In this document: piece by piece, positions 35,059 to 45,512 of the stretch
Numbering within the stretch: position 1 is the first letter of the stretch
Layout: each line of letters opens with the position of its first letter
Assembly (NCBI GenBank): GCA_030154265.1
Contig: JASKKH010000003.1
Coordinates: forward strand, 1 to 64,000
Direction: 5' to 3'
Source of the DNA: Clostridia bacterium
Lineage (GTDB): Bacteria; Bacillota; DSM-521; Neomoorellales; Neomoorellaceae
DNA length: 64,000 nt
The notes under the pieces: model-generated
Told to the model about the DNA's origin: nothing
The model's database searches: none
What the model saw: only the letters and a program-made list of their open reading frames with translations
Position numbers and translations under genes: made by a program

Positions 35059-36091
35059 GGTTCTTGTCGTTGATGACTCTGCTTTTATGCGGCAAGTTAT
35101 AATAGGCATTCTTAAAAATGAACCCAATATTCAGGTTGTGGGCTATGCTCGTAATGGCGAGGAAGCTTTAAGGAAAATAGCTGGTCTGCGTCCCCATGTC
35201 GTAACCTTGGACGTAGAGATGCCGATTATGGACGGGTTGACTACCTTAAAGGTCCTTATGAAAGAAAATCCAGTTCCAGTCGTTATGTTATCAGCCCTTA
35301 CCACTGCTCATGCCGATGTAACTATAAGGGCATTGGAATTAGGGGCAGTAGATTTTATACTGAAACCGGCAAAGAGAGAAGATATAACCGAGTTGGCAGA
35401 CGTTTTACCGAATAAGATTAGGGCTGCTGCACGGGCACCGGTAAGACAGTTCTGTGGGGATAAAAGCAGCCGGGAGATTGTCCCGGCCTCTTTTATTTCT
35501 ACCCCAAAATCAGGCAAGGTGGAAATAATAGCTATCGGGACTTCAACTGGTGGGCCTTCCGCTTTACAGCGTGTTTTAACGGGTTTACCCGGTAACCTTC
35601 CTGCTGGAATAGTTATTGTCCAGCATATGCCTCGGGGGTTTACAGCTCCATTGGCCAAACGATTAAACCAACTGTCTCAATTAGAAATAAGAGAGGCAGA
35701 ACCTGATGACGTAATTAAACCGGGTTTAGCCCTAATCGCACCGGCTGGTAAACAGATGGTATTGGTAAGACAAGCCGGTAAAGTACAAGTGCGGTTACAA
35801 GAAGAAGCAGATATCAATACGTTATTTAAACCTTCAGTCGATGTACTTTTCCTTTCAGTGGCTAAAGAATATAAAGCTAGAAGCTTAGGCGTAATTTTAA
35901 CAGGCATGGGAAATGACGGTGTTCGAGGACTTACAGCCATTAAAGAAGAAGGGGGCAGGGTTTTAGCCCAGGATGAAGCCTCCTGTATTGTTTACGGTAT
36001 GCCAAAGGCAGCAGTAGAAAAAGGAGTAGTAGATAAGGTTATACCATTATCAGAAATGGCCAAAGAAATTGTAGAAACTGTAACAAAATAG
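35042..36091 (+). CDS. cheB: Protein-glutamate methylesterase CheB
   Basis: Removes methyl groups from chemoreceptors when phosphorylated by CheA. The receiver domain (about 1-125) has DDSAFMR and phospho-acceptor Asp57 in TLDVEMPIMDG. The methylesterase domain (about 160-349) has Ser168 in GTSTGGPSAL, His in VQHMPRGFT and Asp in GMGNDGVRG, a full catalytic set. The GTG start lies 17 bases inside the cheA 3' end behind AGGAGGAGAG. Confidence 0.95.
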   Translation: MTSIIKVLVVDDSAFMRQVIIGILKNEPNIQVVGYARNGEEALRKIAGLRPHVVTLDVEMPIMDGLTTLKVLMKENPVPVVMLSALTTAHADVTIRALELGAVDFILKPAKREDITELADVLPNKIRAAARAPVRQFCGDKSSREIVPASFISTPKSGKVEIIAIGTSTGGPSALQRVLTGLPGNLPAGIVIVQHMPRGFTAPLAKRLNQLSQLEIREAEPDDVIKPGLALIAPAGKQMVLVRQAGKVQVRLQEEADINTLFKPSVDVLFLSVAKEYKARSLGVILTGMGNDGVRGLTAIKEEGGRVLAQDEASCIVYGMPKAAVEKGVVDKVIPLSEMAKEIVETVTK

Positions 36092-36105
36092 TCTTAATAT
36101 AATCC

Positions 36106-36133
36106 TAAAGTTCGACTATCAATTACCGATATA
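36106..36133 (+). promoter_or_regulatory. Sigma-28 (SigD) promoter upstream of flgM
   Basis: TAAAGTTC (36106-36113) and ACCGATAT (36125-36132) match the flagellar consensus TAAA-N15-GCCGATAA with the right spacing, 68 bases before flgM. It would place flgM, flgN, flgK and flgL under FliA/SigD control. Confidence 0.8.
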
Positions 36134-36200
36134 AAAGATATAAGAGATATGATCGTTAAATATACCAGTTAAATGATGTAACAGGTGGTGCAGAGGCTTG

Positions 36201-36488
36201 ATGAAAATTACAGGACAAGGACCGGTTAACTGGAAACGTGCAGTTGATGCTTATAACAATTCAAATAAAGATAAAAATAAAGTTCCTCTAAAAAAGGATT
36301 CTTTTCAGATCTCTTCAGATATTCGCTTCCTGGAAAAGATAAAAGATGAGCTAAAGGCCCAGGTACAAAATGACGTGGGACTACGAAATGACCGTATCGA
36401 ATCTATACGTTCCCGTATCGAAAATGGGACCTATAAAGTTTCCATGGCGGATGTAGCCGATGCAATTATGAAGGAATTAGGTCTATGA
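36201..36488 (+). CDS. flgM: Anti-sigma-28 factor FlgM
   Basis: Holds sigma-28 inactive until the hook is complete, then is exported. The 95-residue product has a polar, disordered N-terminal half and a helical C-terminal half (NDRIESIRSRIENGTYKVSM then ADVADAIMKELGL) that is the usual sigma-binding region. ATG at 36201 (or the TTG just before) follows CAGAGG. It heads the late flagellar operon and so regulates its own promoter. Confidence 0.92.
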   Translation: MKITGQGPVNWKRAVDAYNNSNKDKNKVPLKKDSFQISSDIRFLEKIKDELKAQVQNDVGLRNDRIESIRSRIENGTYKVSMADVADAIMKELGL

Positions 36489-36859
36489 GGAAACTGAAAG
36501 AAATTTTACAGGATGAGTTAAAAGTTCTTAAAGAACTCGTAGCAGTTAGCCAAAAAGAGCAGATAACTCTTAAAACTGAGGATATAAAGTCTCTCCAATC
36601 GGTTACTGAGGTAAAGGCTGATTTATCCAGACGGTTAGCCATGTTAGAACAGGAAAGAGGACAATCACCTGAGTTAAATAAAATGGATAAGGAAATCGAC
36701 CAGCTAAAAGAAGCTTTGGCAAATACTGTGCGAGAACTTCAGGAAATAAATGAAACCAATCGGTTGCTGACCCGTCAATCTTTGGCTTATGTTAAGAAGA
36801 TACTATCTTTACTAAAGCCAGATGAACAATCAAGCTTAAAGGTTGACCGGATTGTTTAA
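36485..36859 (+). CDS. flgN: FlgN-family flagellar export chaperone
   Basis: A 124-residue coiled-coil protein that escorts FlgK and FlgL to the export gate. It is almost fully helical, with Leu/Lys/Glu-rich heptads and no membrane segment. Its ATGA overlap with flgM and position before flgK support the call more than the sequence does. Confidence 0.85.
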   Translation: MRKLKEILQDELKVLKELVAVSQKEQITLKTEDIKSLQSVTEVKADLSRRLAMLEQERGQSPELNKMDKEIDQLKEALANTVRELQEINETNRLLTRQSLAYVKKILSLLKPDEQSSLKVDRIV

Positions 36860-36913
36860 AGCTATAAGCCATTGTTTTGGCTTTTATTATATAAAGTTAG
36901 AGGTGGACAATTA

Positions 36914-38359
36914 ATGCCCGGATCCTTTGTGGGTTTTAATACTGCTTTGCGAGGGCTTAGAGCGCAGCAAAGGGGTATGTATACAACTTCGCATAATATT
37001 GCCAATGCCAATACAGAAGGTTATACCCGTCAACGTGTTGTCATGACAACGACACCTGCTTACCCTATCCCATCGATAAATCATCCTGGCGGTTCGGGTT
37101 GGCAAGTAGGTACTGGTGTGGTAAGCCAGGAAATTTTGCGTGTGCGAGACGAGTTTTTGGATAGCCAGATTCGCAGAGAGACAGGCACACAGGGGAAATG
37201 GGAACAGATAGAGGATGTTTTAAAACAGATCGAAGTGGTTTTCAAGGAACCTTCTGAAACAGGTCTTAGTACCCTGTTAAGTCAGTTTTGGGCTTCCTGG
37301 CAAGAGTTTGCCAAGAACGCTGATAGTGTTCCGGTGCGGACAACTTTAGCCGAAACGGCTAACTCTTTAGCAGAGGCTTTTAATCACAGCTATAACCAAT
37401 TAAAGACTATTCAAAACGATATTGACCAGGTTATTGAATTAAAGGTTAAAGAGGCTAATTCCCTTATCCGACAGATAGCCGATTTGAATGAGCAAATTTA
37501 TAATATTGCGGCTACTGGCGATCACCCCAATGATTTAATGGACCAGCGGGACTTATTATTAGATAAACTGAGCAAAATCATTGATTTTAATGTAAAAGTG
37601 AATCCGATTAATATGAACGGGGAAGAATTTTCTGAGGGCAGGATAACTATTACGGTTCAGGACAGTGATGGGAATATTATAGATTTAACAGCAGTTGATG
37701 CTGATAATAATTTAATTAATTCTTTAAGTGTTGATAATACTGACAAATCTAAAGTGGTTTTAAACGGTGTAGAAGTAAAATTTAATAATGGCGAAATAAA
37801 AGGTTTACAAGAGGTGCGCAATAACAATTTGGATTCATATATAAATAACCTTAACGATTTGGCCAAGTATTTGGCAACTAACATAAATGAAATACATAAA
37901 GAGGGCTATGACCTTTATGGAAATAAGGCAGGTGAAGACTTCTTTTTAGGTGTTGACGCCGGAAACCTTAGGATTAACCCTGAAATCTATAAAGATCCAA
38001 GTAAAATAGCTGGTGCTAAAAGTCCATCCAGAGGAGATGGGTCTAATGCACTGGAAATTGCACAATTGCAGAATAAAGCGATAAGTGACTTGCAGGAAGC
38101 TACCTTTGATGACTACTATAAGAACTTCACAGCAAGCTTAGGTGTAGCTGCCCATGAAGCCGAGTGTATGGTTGTTAATCAGACTGCCTTAGTTGATCAG
38201 CTTATTAATCGTAAAGAATCTATTTCCGGAGTCTCCTTGGATGAAGAGATGTCCAATATGTTGCTCTATCAGCGAGCATATGAAGCATCTGCCAGAATGA
38301 TCACTACCCTGGACAGTATGTTAGATAAGATTATTAATGGTATGGGTGTAGTCCGTTAA
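36914..38359 (+). CDS. flgK: Flagellar hook-associated protein FlgK (HAP1)
   Basis: Forms the first junction ring between hook and filament. ATG at 36914 is chosen because AGAGGTGG precedes it and the conserved axial start follows (GSFVGFNTALRGLRAQQRGM, then TTSHNIANANTEGYTRQRVV). The earlier in-frame ATG at 36872 would add 14 residues with no homology. The C-terminus (AYEASARMITTLDSMLDKII) is the conserved D0 helix. 481 residues is a normal length. Confidence 0.95.
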   Translation: MPGSFVGFNTALRGLRAQQRGMYTTSHNIANANTEGYTRQRVVMTTTPAYPIPSINHPGGSGWQVGTGVVSQEILRVRDEFLDSQIRRETGTQGKWEQIEDVLKQIEVVFKEPSETGLSTLLSQFWASWQEFAKNADSVPVRTTLAETANSLAEAFNHSYNQLKTIQNDIDQVIELKVKEANSLIRQIADLNEQIYNIAATGDHPNDLMDQRDLLLDKLSKIIDFNVKVNPINMNGEEFSEGRITITVQDSDGNIIDLTAVDADNNLINSLSVDNTDKSKVVLNGVEVKFNNGEIKGLQEVRNNNLDSYINNLNDLAKYLATNINEIHKEGYDLYGNKAGEDFFLGVDAGNLRINPEIYKDPSKIAGAKSPSRGDGSNALEIAQLQNKAISDLQEATFDDYYKNFTASLGVAAHEAECMVVNQTALVDQLINRKESISGVSLDEEMSNMLLYQRAYEASARMITTLDSMLDKIINGMGVVR

Positions 38360-38373
38360 GGAGGAAAAATTAA

Positions 38374-39288
38374 ATGCGTATAACTAACCACATGCTCTCT
38401 AGAAATGTCATTCGCAATATCACCCATAACCTCGAGGTTATGTCAAAAACTCAGGAACAAATGGCATCCGGGCATACTGTAAATCGTCCCTCTGATGATC
38501 CGATTTATACTGCCAGGATTTTGTCTTTCAAATCTTCTATTGCTGCAGATGATCAATATAAAAAGAATATGGAAGATGCCAAAGGTTGGCTGGATGCTTC
38601 TGATGGTGCTCTGGATTTGACTATAAAGGTTTTACAGCGGGCTAGGGAGTTGGCTGTTTATGGGTCGAACGGGACTTTGCCCAAAAATTCTATGGAAGCT
38701 CAGGCAAAAGAAGTAGATCAATTAATCGACGAATTAAAACAAACCGCCAATATATCTTACGGTGGTCGTTATCTCTTTGGTGGGACTGACACAACAGAAG
38801 TTCCTTTTGAAAAGGTCGGCAATAATATTGTTTATAAGGGCAATACAGGAAGTTTAGAATGGGAAATAGCTCCAAATGTTACCATGGCTGTCAATGAAAA
38901 TGGCCAAAAAATCTTCATGGAAGCAATAGATAGTGATGGTGATGGTGTAAAGGATAAAGGTATCTTCGACCTCTTGGGTGAACTAAGTACTAGTTTAAAA
39001 AGTGGAGATTATCAGGCTGTTAGCAATACATTAGGGGATTTTTCAAAGGCCGTTGACCATGTTTTGAGCATTCGAGCTACTTTAGGTGCTAAAAGTAACC
39101 GCATGGAACTGGCTATGGCTCGTTTGGATGAAAGTCAACTAAGTCTTAAAGAAACAATGTCTAAACTGGCAGACGTTGACTTAGCTGAAGTTGTTATGAA
39201 TTATAAGGCTCAGGAATATGTATACCAGGCTGCCCTGGCTACAGGTGCGAAGGTTCTACAACCAAGTCTTATTGATTACCTCAGGTAA
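38374..39288 (+). CDS. flgL: Flagellar hook-associated protein FlgL (HAP3)
   Basis: The second junction protein, between FlgK and flagellin. The 304-residue product begins MRITNHMLSRNVIRNI and contains ASGHTVNRPSDDPIYTARIL, as expected for the flagellin-like N-terminal D0/D1 helices. The matching C-terminal helices end KVLQPSLIDYLR. It follows flgK by 14 bases behind AAGGAGG. Confidence 0.95.
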   Translation: MRITNHMLSRNVIRNITHNLEVMSKTQEQMASGHTVNRPSDDPIYTARILSFKSSIAADDQYKKNMEDAKGWLDASDGALDLTIKVLQRARELAVYGSNGTLPKNSMEAQAKEVDQLIDELKQTANISYGGRYLFGGTDTTEVPFEKVGNNIVYKGNTGSLEWEIAPNVTMAVNENGQKIFMEAIDSDGDGVKDKGIFDLLGELSTSLKSGDYQAVSNTLGDFSKAVDHVLSIRATLGAKSNRMELAMARLDESQLSLKETMSKLADVDLAEVVMNYKAQEYVYQAALATGAKVLQPSLIDYLR

Positions 39289-39390
39289 TTTGATATAAAA
39301 ACGGGCATAAGAATTTTTGGCACGGTATTTAGATTCGGTATTAGACGAAGAAGGTTTACTTGCTTTTGAGAAATATGGAGGGGACCGGCT

Positions 39391-42300
39391 TTGAAAAAGA
39401 AAATAACAAAAATAATGCAAATATTTATGCTCGCCTTAGTGGCGTTATTTTTTTATAGTGGTCAGGCATTGGCCACCACCCCTCAGATTGATTCTGTAAG
39501 CCCAAGTAGCGGCCCTCTTAGCGGTGGCACTAAAGTTACTATTAGTGGAAATAATTTTACAGCCAATTCTAAAGTCTATTTTGATGAGTCCCAGGCATTG
39601 GAAGTATACTATGTTAATAATACCGAATTAGAAGTGAAAACACCTCCAAGTCCGGTATCAGGAAAGGTGGATATTAAAATTGTTAATGAAGATGGTGAGC
39701 AGGGTGTTAAATTTGATGCTTTTCTCTATAATCCTATAATTACTGAGGTTACGGAAGATACTCGTGAAGGAAGTACTGTCGGTGGCGATCAAATTACAAT
39801 TAAGGGTGAGGGTTTCCAAAATGATTTAACACTGTACGTTGGTACTAATGTTGCTACCAATGTGACTGTTTCTAGTGACGGTACAACCATAAACGCAATA
39901 ACACCACCTGGTTCAACAGGACCGGTTAAAATCAAAGTAGTTAACCCTGATGGCGGTTCAGCAGTGCTATCTGATACTTCTAATGAAACTTTTAAATATA
40001 GGCTAAGCAATCCTGTTATTAATAAATTTGAGCCTGACAGAGGGACAATAGAAGGTGAGACACAAGTAACCATTTACGGGGACGAGTTAAGTCCCGATGG
40101 CACTGTCTACTTTGGAGATTCACCTGCTATTATTGATAAAGAAGCCTCCAATACTACAAAGTTAGAAGTTACGACACCACCATCCGGTACCGCTGGCTTT
40201 GTAAAAGTTACTATATATAATCCTGATGGGGAGTCAGCCACTGCTGCTGATGAGTATGAATATATTGTAGTCCCCCAAATACTTTCTATAACTCCAAACT
40301 ATGGATCGCCTGAAGGTGGAGAAGAGGTTACTATAGAGGGTAATAACTTTTTAGCCTTAGATTCCCCTGTGGTAACTTTTGGTGGTGAACAAGCTGATAT
40401 AAAAGAGAAGGGATCAAATGACCAGGGAATGAGTTATCTCAAAGTTCTTACCCCTGCTTTTGATTCTATAGGTGCTGTCGATGTGGCTGTTTATGATGCA
40501 AGTGACATAGACAAAATTGATATTGTTTATAGAGGGTTTACTTACAAAAATGAACTCAGTCAGCCAAGAATCGATAGCATTACACCTAATTCCGGCAGTG
40601 TCGAAGGTGGCATGGAGGTTACTATTAAAGGTCAGAATTTCTTTTCAGGTGTAGATGTACCCCTTAAAGTATTTTTTGGTGAAAAGGAAGCAACCCAAGT
40701 AACCGTAAAAAGTTCTGAAGAAATTGCAGTAGTTGTCCCACAAAGTGATGTAACTGGGCCGGTTGACGTAACTGTAGAAAACTCGGACGGGGCACAATAT
40801 ACTTTTTCCAATGGATTTAATTATCTTGCTCCGGAACGGGTTCTTTTAATAACAAATATTACTCCTAACAAGGGAACCATGGAAGGTGGTACCCCAGTTA
40901 CCATCAATGGTGCCAATTTTCTTGAACCTGATAACGACTCTTCAGATAATGTTACAGTTGATGTTAGCTTAACGATTGGTGGTCATGAGGTAAACGACCT
41001 TAAATTTATTGACAGTCATACTTATGAGGCTGTTGCTCCTCCCGGCTATGGAACCGTAGATGTAAGTTTATTAATAACGAAGACTACAAAAAAAGAAGAT
41101 GGTACATCTGAAATATTTACTGAAAGAGCAATTTTAAAAGACGGGTATACCTATGTTATTCCTGAAAGTAATCCCATCATCACTGGTGTTACACCTTCCA
41201 GAGGGCCGAAAGCAGGCGGGACACTAATAACAATCGAAGGTACAGATTTCCGGGCACCTAAGACGGGAGAGGAAGTAAAGGTTTATATCGGCGGTGTTGA
41301 GGCGACAAATGTACAGGTAGAAAGTAGTACCAAAATTACGGCCTATACCCCGGCTTCAGAAACCGTTGGTCTAAAGGATATTGTTGTAATAAATCCTGAC
41401 CTGGCTACAGCAATTATGCCTAATGCCTTTACTTATGTTGCTAATATTATGACTATTGTCAGTGTCACCCCGGATAAGGGTCCGGTTTCTGGCTCAACTT
41501 TGATAACAATTACCGGTGCTAACTTTGACCAAGATGAAGAACAATATACAGCTGTTGAAATAGGAACAGAAACAGAGGAAGCAAGAGAATTTTATTCAGC
41601 GACAATAGTTGAAATTACTGAAGATGGAACTACCATAAAAGCTTTAACACCTGAACACACAGCTGGTATTAAAGATGTTGTGGTTAAAAATCGTTTTGGA
41701 AGCGTAACCTTACCTGGTGCTTTCACCTATTATGTACCTTCCAGCGAACCCCAAATTATGGATATAGAGCCTAAAAGTGGTCCCACTACAGGAGGTACGC
41801 CTATCACAATACGGGGTGTTAACTTCCAGGCTAAAGCTAAGGTTACCATTGGCGGCAAGGAAGCTGCTGAAGTAGAGGTTATTGATGTTGATGAAATTCG
41901 TGCCGTTACTCCATCCGGAGAACCCGGTCCTCAGGATATTGTGGTTCATAACCCTGATGGAGGTAAGGCTACCCTAACCTCAGGCTTCATATATATTAGT
42001 CATCCTGAGATAAAAAGCATAAATCCTGACCGGGGAAGTGTTAACGGAGGTGACATTGTCACCATTAAGGGTAATGACTTTTATCCAGGTATGCAGATTT
42101 TCTTTGGTACCGATTTAAGCATTAAGTATGAAACAGTATCCGAAGGTGTTTATCAGCAGGTACCAAAGGGTGACTACGAACAGGTACTGGATGGAGATAT
42201 TTTTGTTGTTGACCCACAAACGGTTAAGTTACGTTTACCTGCCTGGAATGAAACAGTACCAGAAGAGGGATTAAAGGTAGACGTGGCTATCATCAACTCC

Positions 42301-45300
42301 GATTCTCAATATTCCCAAGACGGGGGGTCAGTCATAGCTCCTGAAATTTTTACTTATCGTGAACCTGTTTTTAAACCAATTATTGAAGACATTACTCCAA
42401 ACTTTGGCCCTGCAGAAGGGAAAAATGAGGTACTTATAACCGGAACGGATTTCCAGCCTGATGCCAAGGTCTATTTTGGCTGGGAAGAGGCCAAGGTACT
42501 CGAGGTCACTCCTAACCTGATTAGGGTTAGCGCCCCTGCTAATAGTCCGGGATTTTATGATGTAACCGTAGTCAATGTAAATGATACAAGTACCGTTACA
42601 AAAGAAGATGCATATGAGTACCGTCAGCCTTTAACCTCACCCCGCATTACCGGTGCTTTTCCAGCCTACGGTCCTGCGGCAGGCGGAATCTTACTTAAAA
42701 TAACCGGTCAGTACTTCTGGCCCGGGGTTAAGGTTTTTATTGGTACAAAAGAAGCACATCTTTATGTGGATGAAAATGGATATATTGTTGCTCCAGAATT
42801 TGATAATGAAGGTAATCTCATACCTCCGGAAAATGGAAAAGAGATTGACCCTCTGGTAACTTCTAGTGGTGAGGTCATTTATGTGCATACTCCTCCGGGT
42901 CCTAAGGCAGGGGAGACTTATGTACCTGGTCCGGTTGACATATATATAGTTAATCCTGACGGGGGAAGTGCCAACCTCCGCGAAGGGTTTACCTACAAAG
43001 TACCCGACAGTGATCCTGTAATTACAAAGATTGATCCGATTATCGGGACTACCAAAGGTGGTACTCCAGTAACTATTACAGGTGAAGACTTCCGTGAGGA
43101 ACTGGAGGTATATTTTGATGGCATTAAGGTAGAGGTAACCAAAGTCACCCCAACTGAGGTTAAGGTCATAACCCCGGCTCATGAACCCGGCTTTGTCGAT
43201 ATAACTTTAGTTAATAAGGATAGCGGTATTGCTGCATTTTACAGGGCTTTTGAATACCGGGTGCCGGCCAGTCAACCGGAAATTGAAAGTATCGAACCTG
43301 ACATAGGTAGTATTATGGGTGGCACCCCGGTTGTTATCAAAGGTGATGATTTCCGTAAAGGTGAAGACGGTAGTGTACCTAAGGTATATTTTGACGGTAC
43401 AGAAGCTACTGATGTTCAGTATATAGACTATAAAACCCTAACCTGTGTCACCCCTCCGGGAGAAGCAGGCAAGGCTGATGTTACTGTGGCTAATCCAGAT
43501 CTAGGCTCATTTACACTAAGACAAGGATTTACCTACCAAAGTTCGGTTCCTAAAATAGAAGCCGTTGTCCCAAACCGGGCAACGAGAGAGGGCGGTATTC
43601 AGGTTGTCATAAGAGGCAGTGACTTTATATCAACACCTGAATCGGTTCTCGAAGTGTATTTTGGTACTGAACCGGGAACCGAGACCGCTGTTAATGCTGA
43701 AGGGACAATGATTAAGACAATTCTCCCTCCGGCAAAAGATGGCCGTTTAGGAGCTGTTGATGTCAAAGTTATTAACGGCGACGGCGTTGAAGTAGTATTA
43801 AAGGACGGCTTTACCTACGTAGTGCCTGACAGTCAGCCGGTTGTTGAAAGCATAGATCCTAACGAAGGCAGTACCAATGGTGGTAACTGGGCTACTATTA
43901 AAGGCCAAGATTTTCGTAAAGACCCTGAGGTCTTTATCGGAGGCCAGCCAGCCCAGACCGTAAAATTAATAGATAGTAATACAATCCGGATTAAATTGCC
44001 GCCTCATACTGAAGGGGCTAAAGACGTCATGGTAGTTAACTATGACGGCGGTACAGGTATCCTTCCTGCGGGTTATATCTATAAGATACCCGAGAGTGAA
44101 CCCATTATTGAAAAAATTGAACCCAACAGGGGCCCTCAGGTAGGTGGAACCTCAATTACCGTAACAGGTTTAGACTTTCGTGAAGGGGTAGAGCTCTATA
44201 TCGGTGGAGCCCTTGCCGAGGACATTAAACGGGTAGATTATGCCACTATTACAGCAGAAACCCCACCGGGCAGTGTAGGACCGGCAGATGTTACTGTCGT
44301 TAACCCCGACCGCGGCACTTATACTCTTAGCAAAGGTTTTACTTACTATTTTGTTGAGACACCAACTATAAATAGCGTCGAGCCTAACGAAGGACCTGCT
44401 ACCGGGGGAACGGAAATTACAATCAGTGGTAGTAAGTTTAAAAGGGATACCAAAGTATATGTTGGTGATGCTCTGGCAGATAACATTGAAGTAGTAAGTG
44501 ATATTTTAATTAAGGCTACAACTCCACCGGGTGATGTTGGCTGGCAGGAGGTTAAAGTAGTTAATCTTGACGGGGGCTGGAGTTCCCTTGAAGAAGGTTT
44601 TAAATATCTAAGACCTCGTGGTGTGCCTGATACACCAACAGGTTTTTATGCCAAGCTAGTTGACCCTGAAACCCTTAAACTAAAATGGAATCCTTCTGAA
44701 TTTGCCAACTACTATGAAATCTGGGTAAGTGGAGGACGTTACAGAGATTACCGTTTCCTTGCTCGGACCAGTGATACAATCTACTACACTGACAGCTTAT
44801 TAGAAGATGCAGGTCATTACTTCAAAGTCAGGGCTGTAAATGAGTTCGGATGTTCAGGTTTTTCCGATGAATACTATGCCCGTGTTGAAGAAGACGATGA
44901 CGATGATTACCCAGAAAGGGACGACGTTCAAACAAAAACAACTCATGGTATAGCTGAAACTACCATTAACGATTCAAGAGTTTTATCGAGACATTATAAC
45001 TTGGATTTCTCGTCATCTGAGTACAGGAATACAAGAAAGTTTATTGTAAGAGTAGACGCTGAGGCAGTTGATTACGCCAGAGGGGGATTGACCCTACACC
45101 TTAATGACCTGTCTCTTGGTGTACCGGTTAATGTCTTAAAGGATATATATAAGGACACCATAGGTTACAATCAAAAGGATTCCTGGGTAGAGGTAATTAT
45201 AGAGGATCTTGGACAGAAAGAAGCAGAGTCATTACTTAAATATTTACCTCGGAGTTCTGAGATTGTTTCCCATGTCTGGAGTGTAAAATTCCAGGGGCGC

Positions 45301-45510
45301 ATTGGCAGACACACATATCCCGACAGTGTTTTACCCGTAGGGACAATGCTAAACTTTTCTAACGTTTCTGGAACTGTAACTTCACCGGTTGTGTATTGTT
45401 TTAATGCTTTTACTCATACCTGGGAGCAGGCTGATAGTTACTATACACCGACTGCTGTAGAGGTCCGTATACCAGGAAAATATGTATTAGTTGATAGCGG
45501 AGGAAGGTAA
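39391..45510 (+). CDS. Giant exported protein with 18 IPT/TIG repeats and an FN3 domain
   Basis: A 2039-residue secreted surface protein. A signal peptide (residues 1-28, cleavage after ALA) is followed by 18 IPT/TIG immunoglobulin-like domains of roughly 85-115 residues. Each opens with a version of I-x-P-x-x-G-x-x-x-GG-x-x-V-T-I-x-G-x-x-F (first near residue 32, last near 1655). A fibronectin type III-like domain (about 1743-1830), an acidic stretch and an unrecognised ~190-residue C-terminal domain end it. No SLH, LPXTG or membrane anchor is visible. TTG start behind GGAGGGG. Probably a filament, adhesin or surface-layer component. Two SLH proteins follow. Confidence 0.85.
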   Translation: MKKKITKIMQIFMLALVALFFYSGQALATTPQIDSVSPSSGPLSGGTKVTISGNNFTANSKVYFDESQALEVYYVNNTELEVKTPPSPVSGKVDIKIVNEDGEQGVKFDAFLYNPIITEVTEDTREGSTVGGDQITIKGEGFQNDLTLYVGTNVATNVTVSSDGTTINAITPPGSTGPVKIKVVNPDGGSAVLSDTSNETFKYRLSNPVINKFEPDRGTIEGETQVTIYGDELSPDGTVYFGDSPAIIDKEASNTTKLEVTTPPSGTAGFVKVTIYNPDGESATAADEYEYIVVPQILSITPNYGSPEGGEEVTIEGNNFLALDSPVVTFGGEQADIKEKGSNDQGMSYLKVLTPAFDSIGAVDVAVYDASDIDKIDIVYRGFTYKNELSQPRIDSITPNSGSVEGGMEVTIKGQNFFSGVDVPLKVFFGEKEATQVTVKSSEEIAVVVPQSDVTGPVDVTVENSDGAQYTFSNGFNYLAPERVLLITNITPNKGTMEGGTPVTINGANFLEPDNDSSDNVTVDVSLTIGGHEVNDLKFIDSHTYEAVAPPGYGTVDVSLLITKTTKKEDGTSEIFTERAILKDGYTYVIPESNPIITGVTPSRGPKAGGTLITIEGTDFRAPKTGEEVKVYIGGVEATNVQVESSTKITAYTPASETVGLKDIVVINPDLATAIMPNAFTYVANIMTIVSVTPDKGPVSGSTLITITGANFDQDEEQYTAVEIGTETEEAREFYSATIVEITEDGTTIKALTPEHTAGIKDVVVKNRFGSVTLPGAFTYYVPSSEPQIMDIEPKSGPTTGGTPITIRGVNFQAKAKVTIGGKEAAEVEVIDVDEIRAVTPSGEPGPQDIVVHNPDGGKATLTSGFIYISHPEIKSINPDRGSVNGGDIVTIKGNDFYPGMQIFFGTDLSIKYETVSEGVYQQVPKGDYEQVLDGDIFVVDPQTVKLRLPAWNETVPEEGLKVDVAIINSDSQYSQDGGSVIAPEIFTYREPVFKPIIEDITPNFGPAEGKNEVLITGTDFQPDAKVYFGWEEAKVLEVTPNLIRVSAPANSPGFYDVTVVNVNDTSTVTKEDAYEYRQPLTSPRITGAFPAYGPAAGGILLKITGQYFWPGVKVFIGTKEAHLYVDENGYIVAPEFDNEGNLIPPENGKEIDPLVTSSGEVIYVHTPPGPKAGETYVPGPVDIYIVNPDGGSANLREGFTYKVPDSDPVITKIDPIIGTTKGGTPVTITGEDFREELEVYFDGIKVEVTKVTPTEVKVITPAHEPGFVDITLVNKDSGIAAFYRAFEYRVPASQPEIESIEPDIGSIMGGTPVVIKGDDFRKGEDGSVPKVYFDGTEATDVQYIDYKTLTCVTPPGEAGKADVTVANPDLGSFTLRQGFTYQSSVPKIEAVVPNRATREGGIQVVIRGSDFISTPESVLEVYFGTEPGTETAVNAEGTMIKTILPPAKDGRLGAVDVKVINGDGVEVVLKDGFTYVVPDSQPVVESIDPNEGSTNGGNWATIKGQDFRKDPEVFIGGQPAQTVKLIDSNTIRIKLPPHTEGAKDVMVVNYDGGTGILPAGYIYKIPESEPIIEKIEPNRGPQVGGTSITVTGLDFREGVELYIGGALAEDIKRVDYATITAETPPGSVGPADVTVVNPDRGTYTLSKGFTYYFVETPTINSVEPNEGPATGGTEITISGSKFKRDTKVYVGDALADNIEVVSDILIKATTPPGDVGWQEVKVVNLDGGWSSLEEGFKYLRPRGVPDTPTGFYAKLVDPETLKLKWNPSEFANYYEIWVSGGRYRDYRFLARTSDTIYYTDSLLEDAGHYFKVRAVNEFGCSGFSDEYYARVEEDDDDDYPERDDVQTKTTHGIAETTINDSRVLSRHYNLDFSSSEYRNTRKFIVRVDAEAVDYARGGLTLHLNDLSLGVPVNVLKDIYKDTIGYNQKDSWVEVIIEDLGQKEAESLLKYLPRSSEIVSHVWSVKFQGRIGRHTYPDSVLPVGTMLNFSNVSGTVTSPVVYCFNAFTHTWEQADSYYTPTAVEVRIPGKYVLVDSGGR

Positions 45511-45512
45511 TT

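Noticed and set aside
39325-39350. Sigma-54 promoter (TGGCAC) before the IPT-repeat gene
   Set aside because: The -24-like TGGCAC has no TTGC-type -12 element at the needed distance.
42691-43182. 163-aa minus-strand ORF inside the IPT-repeat gene
   Set aside because: Shadow of repeated domains with no ribosome site; the plus-strand frame is open for over 6 kb and clearly coding.
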